Shown: positions 16,798 to 25,261, counted from the first letter of the stretch. The stretch is 64,000 bases of DNA from Micromonospora parathelypteridis (GCF_014201145.1 NZ_JACHDP010000001.1:6324001-6388000), one strand, 5' to 3'. A program made the numbers and translations. The notes: generated by a model not told the origin, from the letters alone.

Positions 16798-18036
16798 TCA
16801 CCGGTCGGAAGCGTCGGCCTCGGGCAGGTCCTCGGGCTCGGTGACCCAGGCGGAGAAGACCGGCACCCCGTGCCACGGCCCGGTGGTGCCCTCGGCCCGG
16901 GTGTCGGTGGCGACGGCCACCACGGCGTACGGGTGGCCGAAGCGCAGCTCGGCGGTGCGTGCCACGCCCTCGGGCGGCAGGCTGACCACCCCGAACATTC
17001 CGGTGACCGCCGCCGCCTCGAAGCCGTAGCGGCCGTAGCGGGCCATCGCCGTCTGTCGCGCCTCGAAGCCCCGCACCGGCTGGGCCAGCGCCTTCGCCAG
17101 CGCGGCCGTGGCCGCCGGGAAACCGAGCGCCGCAGCGGCAAGGTCGTGCTCGCTCTGGGCCGACCAGCAGGGGAGTGTCGCGTTGTGTCGCTCCTCGCGG
17201 CCGTCGCGGGCCCGGGTCCGGACCCGCTCCTCGCTCAGTGTCCAGAGCGGAGTTTCGCCGAGCGGCAGGTCGAACAGTGAGCGGCTGCCGGTCGGTTGCG
17301 CGCCGTCGGCCGCGCCGGCGCTGAGGTCGTACGCGACGGCCAGCACCTCGGCCGGCGGCACCTGCGGTGCGGCCGCCACCGAGAGCACCACCAGGCCCGC
17401 GCCGTTGTCGGCCTGGGCCGGCGCGGCGTGCATGATCACGTCACCGACCCGCGTGTCGGACACGATGGCGCACCGGTGGCCATGGCTCGGGGTGCGTAGC
17501 GCCCGGCGCAGACCGCGCGCCCAGCCGCTGCCGGCGCCGAGTGCGCGAGCGTCGGTGAGGTCGAACGGGGTCGCCCAGGAGATCTGAGTGGCTAGCGCGC
17601 TGGCCAGGGCGAAGACCACGTCCGGGCTGACCTTCAGGGGGAAGGTGTCGATCAGGCCGTGGGTGTGCTCGCGCGCCCACGCGTCCAACCCGGCCTGATC
17701 GGGGAGCACGCCGACGTCGGTCGTCGTGGGCAGCGTGGCTCGCCACTCGGGCGACCCGGCGCTGCCCTGGCCCGGCCGGTGCCAGAGCGCCGTGGCGGAC
17801 GCGACCAGCGGATGCGGCGCGTCCAGTAGCGCGCGGGCGACTTCGGCCGCGCGGGTCAGGTCGGTGCCCAGAGCGCGAGCCAGATCCTCGGCGGTTGGGT
17901 CGGAGTCGGCCGCGGTGGCGCAGACGGCGAGCAGCAGCCAGGCGCCGAGCGGGGAAGCGACGTGGTGCCGGTCGCCGATCGTGGCGTGCAGCCGTGCGGC
18001 GTACGCGGAGAGCGGCCCGTGCAGATCGGTCGTCAT
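16798..18036 (-). CDS. serpin-like protein
   Basis: 412 residues, the normal serpin length, with no signal peptide. Landmarks run in serpin order: SPLGAWLLLAVCATAADSD (28-46, helix B region), LDAWAREHTHGLID (117-130, like the conserved helix-F 'N-x-W-V-x-x-x-T-x-G-x-I'), LATQISWATPFD (148-159, like 'F-K-G-x-W-x-x-P-F'), a hinge-like RYGFEAAAVTG (336-346), and a C-terminal LRFGHPYAVV then VPVFSAWVTEPEDL (like 'F-x-x-x-R-P-F' and 'F-x-G-x-V-x-x-P'). By hinge numbering P14 is Phe339, where inhibitory serpins have Thr/Ser, so inhibition of a protease is uncertain. CAGAGT (18043-18048) stands 6 nt before ATG: leaderless. Confidence 0.72.
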   Translation of the reverse strand: MTTDLHGPLSAYAARLHATIGDRHHVASPLGAWLLLAVCATAADSDPTAEDLARALGTDLTRAAEVARALLDAPHPLVASATALWHRPGQGSAGSPEWRATLPTTTDVGVLPDQAGLDAWAREHTHGLIDTFPLKVSPDVVFALASALATQISWATPFDLTDARALGAGSGWARGLRRALRTPSHGHRCAIVSDTRVGDVIMHAAPAQADNGAGLVVLSVAAAPQVPPAEVLAVAYDLSAGAADGAQPTGSRSLFDLPLGETPLWTLSEERVRTRARDGREERHNATLPCWSAQSEHDLAAAALGFPAATAALAKALAQPVRGFEARQTAMARYGRYGFEAAAVTGMFGVVSLPPEGVARTAELRFGHPYAVVAVATDTRAEGTTGPWHGVPVFSAWVTEPEDLPEADASDR

Positions 18037-18062
18037 GCCCCCACTCTGCCCGCCAGCCCGGC

Positions 18063-18578
18063 TCACGACCACAGCTCGAAGGGCTCGTCGATCTCCTCGC
18101 CGGCGAGGAAGGGGGTGATCAGCCGGGGGAGTGGCCCCGGGTAGAACCGGTCCCGGCTGGCCGCCACCTCCGGCAGCGGCCACCAGCGGAAGGCGAAGTA
18201 GTCCTCCCGCTCGTAGTCGAGCCGGTCCGTCTCGTCCACGTCGGGGCCGGGGCCCTCCAGCCGTACGGCGACAACCACCTCGTCCTGGACGTGCCGCAAC
18301 TGGCGGTGCACGAAGCTCGCCCGCCGACGCCAGGTCGGCGCGCCCACCTGGTCCGCGGTGACCACGATGCCGGTCTCCTCGCGTAGCTCTCGCACCGCCG
18401 TGTCGAGGTAGGTCTCCCCGGGGTCCATGCCGCCGCCAGGCAGCTCCCACCAGGTGCCCAGCCGGGGATGGTCCGGGTCGCGGGTGTGGAACAGCAACAC
18501 GCGGTCGGTGCCGTCGGTGACCACCACCCGCACCGCGCGCCGATTCACGACCGGCAGGTCGTTGGGTAGGTCAATCAT
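18063..18578 (-). CDS. Nudix hydrolase
   Basis: 171 residues with a perfect Nudix box: GGGMDPGET, then RELREETGI. The N-terminal strand is NRRAVRVVVTDGTDRVLLFHT, and the C-terminal part has WWPLPEVAAS, as in NUDIX proteins acting on ADP-ribose or nucleotide sugars. ATG 18578 has CAGACT (18585-18590) 6 nt upstream, a leaderless arrangement. The serpin-like gene follows 26 bp downstream but has its own promoter-like box. Confidence 0.9.
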   Translation of the reverse strand: MIDLPNDLPVVNRRAVRVVVTDGTDRVLLFHTRDPDHPRLGTWWELPGGGMDPGETYLDTAVRELREETGIVVTADQVGAPTWRRRASFVHRQLRHVQDEVVVAVRLEGPGPDVDETDRLDYEREDYFAFRWWPLPEVAASRDRFYPGPLPRLITPFLAGEEIDEPFELWS

Positions 18579-18643
18579 GGGGTCAGTCTGCCGCAGCAAC
18601 GCCCCCGCCGACGGCTCGCGCGGCGGCGGGTAGGCTGCCCGCC

Positions 18644-19135
18644 GTGGCTGGTCTGTTGAGGAATGTCGCGGCTCGCATCTCCCGGGTAGGCGCGGTGATC
18701 CCGTCACCCCGACGGACCGGGCCGGCTCCCGCTCAGGTGGCACGCCGTCGTCAGGTGAGCGCCTTGCAGCGTCGGGAGCTGACCTACGCACCGGAGCGCG
18801 ACGGTCAGGCAGACCCCGGTGAGATCGTCTGGACGTGGGTGCCGTACGAGGACGACCCCCGGCAGGGCAAGGATCGGCCGGTCCTGGTCGTCGGGCGGCA
18901 CAGCCGGACGCTGTTCGGGCTGATGCTGTCCAGTCAGAGCGAGCGGGACGGGCAGCGGCACTGGTTCGCGCTCGGGCCGGGTGAGTGGGACCGGGACAAC
19001 CGGCCGAGCTGGGTCCGGCTGGACCGGGTGCTCACCATGCGCGAGGACAGCATCCGTCGTGAGGGCGCCGTGCTGGACCGGCCCCGGTTCGACCGGGTCG
19101 GGCAGGCGCTGCGCGCCGGCTACGGCTGGCGCTGA
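18644..19135 (+). CDS. PemK/MazF-like protein without adjacent antitoxin
   Basis: 163 residues. After a basic ~55-residue N-terminal extension comes the MazF/PemK core: DPGEIVWTWVPYEDDPRQGK, DRPVLVVGRHSRTLFGLMLS and a C-terminal SWVRLDRVLTMREDSI. MazF-type proteins are ribosome-independent mRNA endonucleases; long actinobacterial versions are common and have not all been shown to be toxic. No small antitoxin ORF precedes or follows. GTG 18644 is 7 nt after TAGGCT (18631-18636), so the mRNA is probably leaderless. Divergent from the Nudix gene. Confidence 0.8.
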   Translation: MAGLLRNVAARISRVGAVIPSPRRTGPAPAQVARRRQVSALQRRELTYAPERDGQADPGEIVWTWVPYEDDPRQGKDRPVLVVGRHSRTLFGLMLSSQSERDGQRHWFALGPGEWDRDNRPSWVRLDRVLTMREDSIRREGAVLDRPRFDRVGQALRAGYGWR

Positions 19136-19201
19136 CCGCGCGCCGCTGCGGCTGCCCCTGTTCGAGGTCTCTCAGGCCGCCCTGTCGAAGGGTTCGCGTG
19201 T

Positions 19202-19219
19202 TGCCCCATTGCTGGGGCA
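19202..19219. terminator. short stem-loop between convergent genes
   Basis: TGCCCCA, a 4-nt loop (TTGC), then TGGGGCA: a perfect 7-bp stem in the 150-bp gap between the PemK-like gene and the reductase gene, which converge. No T-run follows. A weak bidirectional terminator is the simplest reading. Confidence 0.4.
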
Positions 19220-19285
19220 GCTCTACAGCAAGGCAGGCAGGCAGGCGTCCTGGGTCAGGAACCGGCGCGGGCCTGATCGACGTGG

Positions 19286-19936
19286 TCAGGCCGGCTCGTG
19301 GCTCGCGCCGACCGCGGCACCCTTCGCGTCCGGCGGCGGGTACGGCCGGTCGGCGAGCAGCCGGGCCAGGTGTGCGGTGTTGAGCGCCAGGGCCTTCGTG
19401 GTGCGGCCGGTCGTCTCGGGCTTGGGGCCGGCGTCGCGGTAGTCCACCTTGTGCAGTGCCTCGCCGACCCAGTAGGTCGCCGCGGCGGCGGCGAGGGTGA
19501 ACCCGACCTCGTTGAGTGCCTGCTGCACCTCGCCGATGGTGTGGTGCGCGCCGTCCTCGTTGCCGACGACGGCGACGCCGGCCACCTTGCCGTAGGTGAG
19601 GAGCCGACCGTCGGTGTCGGTCTCGGAGAGTTCGGCGTCGAGGCGTTCGAGGACCATCTTGCAGACGCTGGCCGGTTGACCGAGCCAGATCGGCGTGGCG
19701 ATGATGAGCACCTGGGCCGCCAGCAGCTTGGCGCGGATCGCCGGCCAGCCGTCACCGTGGCCCTCATCCGTGGACACCCCGAAGCGCACGTCGTGGTCGA
19801 CCACCCGGACCAGATCGCCGTCCACGCCCTGTGCGGCCAACTCGGCGAGCACCTCCCGACCGAGCTGCTCGGAGCTCGATGGCGCCGGCGACGGCTTGAG
19901 GGTGCAGTTGAGCACGAGGGCACGAATGCTCGCCAC
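19286..19936 (-). CDS. flavodoxin-like NAD(P)H-dependent oxidoreductase
   Basis: 216 residues. The flavodoxin/FMN-reductase fold is shown by IRALVLNCTLKPSPAPSSSEQ (first strand and phosphate loop), LIIATPIWLGQPASVCKMVLER (the 'T-P-x-W' FMN loop) and GKVAGVAVVGNEDGAHHT. Probably FMN-dependent quinone or azo-compound reduction. GTG 19936 is preceded by GGAAGGA; earlier in-frame codons read as low-complexity. Confidence 0.85.
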   Translation of the reverse strand: MASIRALVLNCTLKPSPAPSSSEQLGREVLAELAAQGVDGDLVRVVDHDVRFGVSTDEGHGDGWPAIRAKLLAAQVLIIATPIWLGQPASVCKMVLERLDAELSETDTDGRLLTYGKVAGVAVVGNEDGAHHTIGEVQQALNEVGFTLAAAAATYWVGEALHKVDYRDAGPKPETTGRTTKALALNTAHLARLLADRPYPPPDAKGAAVGASHEPA

Positions 19937-20049
19937 GTCGGTTCCTTCCGGCCGTCGTACGGGTGACCCGCGTGGACTTACCCGGGCAGCGTCCCCGAAC
20001 ACCTCGGAAGCGGACCGGCCGATACGGCTCAAACCGTTGACGGGACCGC

Positions 20050-20096
20050 GTTGACCTGTATATTCAACTCACAGGTTGATAAACCGATTAGTTGAA
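20050..20096 (+). promoter_or_regulatory. promoter and candidate ArsR operator
   Basis: TTGACC (20050-20055) is a good -35 box, and TTGATA (20075-20080) can act as -10. The half-site TTCAAC at 20062-20067 is mirrored by GTTGAT at 20074-20079 and perfectly by GTTGAA at 20090-20095, giving an inverted and a direct repeat across the promoter, as expected for autorepression by the ArsR protein encoded at 20105. Confidence 0.5.
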
Positions 20097-20104
20097 AGCG
20101 ACAG

Positions 20105-20449
20105 ATGACGACAGACCCCGCCGACGCCGTGTTCGCCGCGCTCGCCGATCCGACCCGCCGGGCCATCCTGGCCCGGCTGGCGACCGGCGAGGCGACGGTC
20201 AGCGAACTGGCGGCACCGTTCCCGATAAGTGTCCAGGCGATCTCCAAGCACCTCGCCGTGTTGGAGCGTGCCGGGCTGATCGTGCGGACCCGCGAGGCGC
20301 AGTGGCGTCGCTGCCGGCTGGATTCGGCACCGCTGCGGACGCTCGCCGAGTGGGTCGACCAGTACCGCCGGCTCTGGGACGACCGTTACGACACCTTGGA
20401 CGACTACCTACGCGACCTGAAGGAGACCCACCATGAGCAAGCTCCCTGA
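20105..20449 (+). CDS. ArsR-family transcriptional regulator
   Basis: 114 residues, a single winged-helix domain: FAALADPTRRAILARLATGE, then VSELAAPFPISVQAISKHLAVLERAGLI (recognition helix) and RTREAQWRRCRLD (wing). No metal-binding Cys pair is seen, which fits the subclass that pairs with SRPBCC/AHSA1 proteins rather than metal sensors. It overlaps the next gene by 17 bp. Confidence 0.92.
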   Translation: MTTDPADAVFAALADPTRRAILARLATGEATVSELAAPFPISVQAISKHLAVLERAGLIVRTREAQWRRCRLDSAPLRTLAEWVDQYRRLWDDRYDTLDDYLRDLKETHHEQAP

Positions 20450-20906
20450 CCTGACGATCGACCTGCCGACCGACCGGGAGATCACCCTCACCCGGTCCTT
20501 CGACGCCCCACGCGAGTTGGTCTACGCCGCACACACCCAGGCTGAGCACCTCAGGCACTGGTGGGGGCGGGGCAACCCGCTGGACGTCGAGATCGACTTC
20601 CGGGAGGGCGGCCACTACCGCTACGTCGAGCACGCCGACGACGGCAACGACTACGCCTTTCGCGGTGAGTTCCGGGAGATCGTCGTGCCGGAGCGGATCG
20701 TGCAGACCTTCGAGTTCGAGGGCATGCCCGGCCACGTGGCGGTGGAGACGCTGGTCTTCACCGAGCGGGACGGGCGCACCACCGTCACCGGCACCACCCG
20801 CTTCGACACCACCGAGGAACGCGACGGCCTGGTCGACTCCGGCATGGCACAGGGCGCCGCCGAGTCGTACGCCGCGCTGGACCGGCACCTGGCCACGCTG
20901 ACCTGA
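20433..20906 (+). CDS. SRPBCC / AHSA1-like domain protein
   Basis: 157 residues. The START-like ligand-binding fold opens with LTRSFDAPRELVYAAHTQAEHLRHWW and includes GGHYRYVEHADDGNDYAFRG-type strands, ending in the long helix GMAQGAAESYAALDRHL. Members bind small hydrophobic ligands or act as Hsp90-activator-like domains; role here unknown. Co-transcribed with the ArsR regulator, the usual pair in actinobacteria. Confidence 0.9.
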   Translation: MSKLPDLTIDLPTDREITLTRSFDAPRELVYAAHTQAEHLRHWWGRGNPLDVEIDFREGGHYRYVEHADDGNDYAFRGEFREIVVPERIVQTFEFEGMPGHVAVETLVFTERDGRTTVTGTTRFDTTEERDGLVDSGMAQGAAESYAALDRHLATLT

Positions 20907-20988
20907 CCGGCGCCTCGCGGCGCTGCGCTGACCGGCGCGGCCGGTTTCTCGGGTGCGTCGGCAGCCCGGCCGGTGGCAAGGTGTCCGC

Positions 20989-22011
20989 ATGATCGAGGAC
21001 GTGTCGCGGCGGGTGGTCAACCGGGTCCGCGTCGAGTTCGGGCTGAACCTGTCCACGATGGACCGAGTGACCCACGGTGCGGACGAGCACGCACGACTGT
21101 GGCTGGCCCAGGACACCGACGGTGCCCGGTACGCGGTCAAGCTGAGCGGTGGCGGCACCGCGGCCGGCCTGGTCGTGACGGCGTACCTGGCCGGACAGCG
21201 AGTGCCCGGCATTGCCGCGCCGCTGCGGACCCACGACGGACGGCTCTGCGTCGACCACGACGGCCACCGCCTCTCGGTGGTGCCGTGGGTCTCCGACCAG
21301 CGGGCGCTCGACGGCCCGATGACCGACGCGCACTGGCGCGCGTACGGCGAAGTGCTGGCCGCCGTGCACGCGGTGCCGGTGGCCGAGGAGTTGAGGCGGA
21401 TGCTGCCGACGGGCGGGGCGGCGTACCCCTCGATCGTGGCCACGACCCGCGCGATGGCCGAGCGGCTGCGCGACCCGGCCCTGGTCGACCCCACCGGTCC
21501 GCTGGTCGCGGAGCTTGCCGCGGTGTGGTCCGCGGAGGCCGGCCGGGTGAGCACGCTGATCCGTGAGGTGGAGCGTCTCGCCGTCGACCAGCGCGACCGA
21601 ACCGGACCGGTCGTCGTCTGCCACGGCGATCCGCACCTGGGCAACCTGCTGCTCGGCGCCGACGGGCAGGTGTGGCTGATCGACTGGGACGACGCGGTGC
21701 TCGCCCCGCCCGAGTGCGACCTGATGTTCGTCGTCGGCGGAGTGCTGGCCTTCGCGCCGATCACCGCCGGTCAGCAGCGCGCTGCCCTCGCCGGCTACGG
21801 CCCGGCGGACCTCGACCCGGCACGCCTGGCCTGGTTCCTCGCGGTCCGCGCGCTCGACGACCTCAGCGACTGGACCCGCCAGGCGTTGGACCCCGACGCC
21901 GAACCGGCCGACCGGGGTCGCGCGGCACGGATCGTGCGGGGGCTGGTGTCACCGGTCGGACTGGTCACCCTCGCCGACGCGGCGCTGCGCGACCTCGACC
22001 GGCGGCACTGA
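20989..22011 (+). CDS. aminoglycoside-phosphotransferase-like kinase
   Basis: 340 residues of the APH/ChoK fold. The lysine strand is RYAVKLSGGGTAAG, the catalytic loop is VVVCHGDPHLGNLLL (Asp and Asn), and the metal-binding Asp is in WLIDWDDAVLAPPECDL. Spectinomycin and other antibiotic kinases, but also homoserine or choline kinases, share this pattern, so the substrate is open. ATG 20989 stands 6 nt after CAAGGT (20977-20982). Confidence 0.88.
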   Translation: MIEDVSRRVVNRVRVEFGLNLSTMDRVTHGADEHARLWLAQDTDGARYAVKLSGGGTAAGLVVTAYLAGQRVPGIAAPLRTHDGRLCVDHDGHRLSVVPWVSDQRALDGPMTDAHWRAYGEVLAAVHAVPVAEELRRMLPTGGAAYPSIVATTRAMAERLRDPALVDPTGPLVAELAAVWSAEAGRVSTLIREVERLAVDQRDRTGPVVVCHGDPHLGNLLLGADGQVWLIDWDDAVLAPPECDLMFVVGGVLAFAPITAGQQRAALAGYGPADLDPARLAWFLAVRALDDLSDWTRQALDPDAEPADRGRAARIVRGLVSPVGLVTLADAALRDLDRRH

Positions 22012-22035
22012 CCGGCGACCACGTCGTGGCAGGGG

Positions 22036-22698
22036 TCAGCGCTCCACCAGGCGGACGCTGTCGATCAGTTGCCGGGGCGATCGTGCGCCGCCGAGGCTCT
22101 TCGCCTGGTACATGGCGGCGTCGGCACGGCTGAGCGCGTCGGTGAGCTGGGCCGGGCCGGTCACCGGGGCGAGCCCGACGGAGGCGGTGACCCGGACGCT
22201 GCACCCGTTGAGCCGAATCGGGGCGGCAACGGTCTCACTGAGGCGGCGAGTGGCGTGCTCGATCCAGCGCCGGTCGACGGTGGGGGTGGAGAGCAGCCCG
22301 GCGAACTCGTCGCCGCCGAGTCGGGCGACGAGATTGTCCCCGGCGAAGCCGGCGAGGCGATCGGCCACGCTGATCAGCACCTGGTCGCCGGCGGCGTGCC
22401 CGTACCGGTCGTTGATCTGCTTGAAGTCGTCCAGGTCGAGCACGACGGCGATCAACGGCTCGCCGGCCGCGTCGGTGAGCAGGGTGGCCGCCAGGCGGTA
22501 GAAGGCGCGTCGGTTGGGCAGACCGGTGAGGGGGTCGTGACTCGCGGCGTGCCGCTCGGCGGCCAGTTCGGCTTGGAGGTGCCCGATCTCGGCCTCGGCG
22601 CGCACCGCGCGTCTGCGCAGTTGCCAGGAGGAGAGCAGTGCGCCGGCGGCACAGATGCCGGAGGCGACACTCATCGGATCCGGCACGAACCCTCCCAT
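22036..22698 (-). CDS. GGDEF-domain diguanylate cyclase
   Basis: About 220 residues from ATG 22698: a short hydrophobic segment (MSVASGICAAGALLSSW), a coiled-coil-like linker, then the GGDEF domain: HDPLTGLPNRRAFYRLAATL, VVLDLDDFKQINDRYGHAAG, and the intact active site RLGGDEF. The Arg of the inhibitory RxxD site is missing (FAGDN), so product inhibition by c-di-GMP is probably weak. The start is uncertain: the frame remains open to 22875, and ATG 22674 is another choice with GGAGGG upstream. Confidence 0.85.
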   Translation of the reverse strand: MGGFVPDPMSVASGICAAGALLSSWQLRRRAVRAEAEIGHLQAELAAERHAASHDPLTGLPNRRAFYRLAATLLTDAAGEPLIAVVLDLDDFKQINDRYGHAAGDQVLISVADRLAGFAGDNLVARLGGDEFAGLLSTPTVDRRWIEHATRRLSETVAAPIRLNGCSVRVTASVGLAPVTGPAQLTDALSRADAAMYQAKSLGGARSPRQLIDSVRLVER

Positions 22699-22951
22699 CG
22701 CCTCGACCGCCTCCAGCCTCCGGTCAACGCGGCGCGCCGCGTCGGGCCACGTTTTGCCTGATGGTTGCCCCTGTCGGGGTAACTCAACGTGAACGGATGG
22801 CCACCGATCATGTGCGTTATCATGCTCGCCGTCCGATGCAGATGCAATAGCAGATGCACGTGCAGGAAAGTCCAATGTCGATACCGCACCCCCTCGCCGT
22901 CACCGCTCCTCCCACGGCCACCGGCGGGCTCGTGAGCAGAAAGACGCCCTC
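22699..22951. other. divergent intergenic region, 253 bp
   Basis: It contains a near-perfect inverted repeat (GTTGCCCC at 22764-22771, GGGGTAAC at 22776-22783, one mismatch, 4-nt centre), a TATCAT box (22818-22823) and three GATGCA copies around 22840-22858. This may hold promoters for the GGDEF gene and the DUF397 gene. Confidence 0.35.
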
Positions 22952-23191
22952 ATGCAACAGCCACCCAATGGCGTACCGATCCATCAGTTGCCTCCGCTGA
23001 GCTGGCAGAAGAGCCGCCGAAGCAACCCCAGCGGCAACTGCGTCGAACTCGCCGAACTGCCCGGGGGAGCGGGCATCGCGGTCCGCAACTCACGACATCC
23101 GGAGGGGCCGGCACTGATCTACACAGTGGACGAGATCGCGGCCTTCGTGCTCGGTGCCCGCGACGGCGACTTCGACCATCTGATCAACTAG
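22952..23191 (+). CDS. DUF397 protein
   Basis: 79 residues with the whole DUF397 pattern: LSWQKSRRSNPSGNCVELAEL, then GIAVRNSRHPEGPALIYTVDEIAAFV and DGDFDHLI. Such small proteins usually pair with an XRE/DUF5753 regulator and are thought to act as its partner or antitoxin-like antagonist. Here it lies upstream of the regulator gene, the reverse of the usual order. Confidence 0.92.
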   Translation: MQQPPNGVPIHQLPPLSWQKSRRSNPSGNCVELAELPGGAGIAVRNSRHPEGPALIYTVDEIAAFVLGARDGDFDHLIN

Positions 23192-23334
23192 GCGTTCGGC
23201 GGCGGGGATCGTCCCGCCGACGAGACCGAATCGCCGGTCCGGAGGAGTTCACCTCACTGTCGGTCCATGGCATGCTTACACGTCGGCCGGGCCGGGTGCC
23301 CGGGCACCGTGGGTCGGTATCCGGAGGTCCGCAC

Positions 23335-24222
23335 GTGACGATGGTCCCCGCCGAGGGTGGCCCGACAACGGGGCCGACCGTGCTGCGCATACTGCTTGGC
23401 GCCCAGTTGCGCCGCCTGCGGGAGTCCAGCGGGGTGACCCGGGAGGGCGCCGGCTGGGAGATCCGCTCCTCCGAATCCAAGATCAGTCGGATGGAGTTGG
23501 GTCGGGTCGGCTTCAAGGAGCGCGATGTCTCCGACCTGTTGACCCTCTACGGCGTCACCGAGGACCACGAGCGCGAGGCGCTGCTCAAGCTCGCGCGCGA
23601 CGCCAACAGTCCCGGCTGGTGGCACCGTTACGGCGACGTGTTGCCGACCTGGTTCCAGTCGTACCTGGGGCTGGAAGCCGCGGCCGCGCTGATCCGCAGC
23701 TACGAGGTGCAGTTCGTGCCGGGCCTGTTGCAGACCCGGGAGTACGCCCGGGCGGTCGTGCTGCTCGGGCACGGCGCGGCCGGTCCGGCCGAGATCGACC
23801 GACGCGTCGCCCTGCGGATGCAGCGTCAGCAGTTGCTCCGCCGGGAAAGCCCTCCGCAGCTCTGGGCCGTGGTGGACGAGGCGGCGTTGCGCCGCCCGAT
23901 CGGCGGTCCCACGGTCATGCGCGGCCAGCTCACCGCACTCATCGAGGCGACCAAGTCGCCCAACATCCGGCTCCAGGTCATCCCGTTCGCCGCCGGTGGC
24001 CACGCCGCCGCCGGTGGCGCCTTCACCATCCTGCGCTTCGGTGACCAGGAGTTGCCCGACATCGTCTACATCGAACAGCTCACCAGCGCCATCTACCTCG
24101 ACAAGCGCGACGACCTGGACTACTACGCGGTGGCCATGGAGCGGCTCTGTGTCGAGGCCGAGCCGCCGGAGCGTACGCCGGAGATTCTCGGCCGACTGCT
24201 GGACGACCTCTATCCGGCGTGA
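23335..24222 (+). CDS. XRE-family regulator with DUF5753 domain
   Basis: 295 residues. Helix-turn-helix at about residues 20-70 (LGAQLRRLRESSGVTREGAG, SESKISRMELGRVGFKERDV), then DUF5753 with WFQSYLGLEAAAALIRSYEV, VPGLLQTREYARAV and QLLRRESPPQLWAVVDEAAL. These Streptomyces BldB/WhiJ-type regulators control development and secondary metabolism with a small DUF397 partner. GTG 23335 has GGAGGT 6 nt upstream, which fixes the start. Confidence 0.93.
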   Translation: MTMVPAEGGPTTGPTVLRILLGAQLRRLRESSGVTREGAGWEIRSSESKISRMELGRVGFKERDVSDLLTLYGVTEDHEREALLKLARDANSPGWWHRYGDVLPTWFQSYLGLEAAAALIRSYEVQFVPGLLQTREYARAVVLLGHGAAGPAEIDRRVALRMQRQQLLRRESPPQLWAVVDEAALRRPIGGPTVMRGQLTALIEATKSPNIRLQVIPFAAGGHAAAGGAFTILRFGDQELPDIVYIEQLTSAIYLDKRDDLDYYAVAMERLCVEAEPPERTPEILGRLLDDLYPA

Positions 24223-24312
24223 CCTGCGCCCGAGGGCCACGGCCACGGTCGCGGTGCGATTAGCATGGCGGTCGACCGGCGACAGTGGACAGACGTCATC
24301 GCGGAGGCTGCC

Positions 24313-25155
24313 TTGACCACCGATGCTTCGGGCACGAGAGCCGGCTCGCCGAGCGACCGGATCGACACCTCGGTGGCGCACCCGGCGCGCCGCTACAACT
24401 ACTGGCTGGGTGGTAAGGACAACTTCCAGGCCGATCGTGAGTCCGGCGACGTGATGGCGGCGGCCTTCCCGACCATCCGCACGTCCGCTCTGGAGAACCG
24501 CCGCTTCCTGCAGCGGGCGGTGGGGTATCTGGCCGGCGAGGCGGGCATCCGGCAGTTCCTCGACATCGGCACCGGCATCCCGACCGCCAACAACACCCAC
24601 GAGGTCGCCCAGGCCGTCGCGCCGGAGACCCGGGTGGTCTACGTGGACAACGACCCGATCGTGCTGGCCCACGCCCGCGCGTTGCTGACCAGTTCGTCGG
24701 CGGGCGCCACCGCCTACATCGACGCCGATCTGCGTGACCCGGAGCGGATCCTCGCGCACCCGGAGCTGAGACGCACCATCGACCTGTCGCAGCCGGTCGC
24801 CCTCATGCTGGTGGCGGTCCTGCATTTCGTGCCCGACGGCGACGATCCGTACGCGCTGGTACGCCAGTTGCTCGACGCGCTGCCGGCGGGCAGCTATCTG
24901 GCCGCGTCGCACGCCACCCACGAATACCTTCCGCCGGAGGTGGCCGCGGAGGCCAAGGCGGCGGCCAAGGGCGGCGGCCCGCACGGTCTGATCAACCTGC
25001 GTACCCGGGACGAGTTCACACGCTTCTTCACCGACCTCGACGTGGTCGAGCCGGGCATCACCTCGGTCGCCGAGTGGCGGGCCGAGAGCGAGCCGCAGCC
25101 GCGTCCCTCGGTGGTCGAGGTGAGCATGTACGGCGGGGTCGCCCGCCTGCCCTGA
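24313..25155 (+). CDS. DUF574-family SAM-dependent methyltransferase
   Basis: 280 residues. The family signature RIDTSVAHPARRYNYWLGGK is intact, followed by LDIGTGIPTANNTHEVAQAV (SAM motif I) and VVYVDNDPIVLAHARALL. I prefer TTG 24313, which has GGAGG 6-7 nt upstream, over ATG 24265, because TAGCAT (24261-24266) looks like the -10 box and would leave that ATG at the transcript start. DUF574 genes often neighbour XRE/DUF397 pairs in Streptomyces and relatives. Target unknown. Confidence 0.87.
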   Translation: MTTDASGTRAGSPSDRIDTSVAHPARRYNYWLGGKDNFQADRESGDVMAAAFPTIRTSALENRRFLQRAVGYLAGEAGIRQFLDIGTGIPTANNTHEVAQAVAPETRVVYVDNDPIVLAHARALLTSSSAGATAYIDADLRDPERILAHPELRRTIDLSQPVALMLVAVLHFVPDGDDPYALVRQLLDALPAGSYLAASHATHEYLPPEVAAEAKAAAKGGGPHGLINLRTRDEFTRFFTDLDVVEPGITSVAEWRAESEPQPRPSVVEVSMYGGVARLP

Positions 25156-25192
25156 TCGGGCCGATCAACTCTGTGCGAGTCGAGCCACCGTA

Positions 25193-25222
25193 TTGACCAA
25201 CGCCGACTGGTCGAGCTAGTCT
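25193..25222 (+). promoter_or_regulatory. promoter of the LacI-type gene
   Basis: TTGACC (25193-25198), 18-bp spacer, TAGTCT (25217-25222). Transcription would start near 25229, inside the palindromic operator that begins at 25222. Confidence 0.65.
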
Positions 25223-25252
25223 CTGTATCGATACAGACTGGATCGATACAGA
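25222..25252. promoter_or_regulatory. LacI-type operator over the promoter start
   Basis: A perfect 16-bp palindrome TCTGTATCGATACAGA (25222-25237) with the central CG typical of LacI-family sites. The half ATCGATACAGA recurs at 25242-25252, 15 bp on, ending in the ribosome binding site (GAGAGG). Its position predicts autorepression of the 25262 gene. Confidence 0.8.
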
Positions 25253-25261
25253 GAGGCGCCG

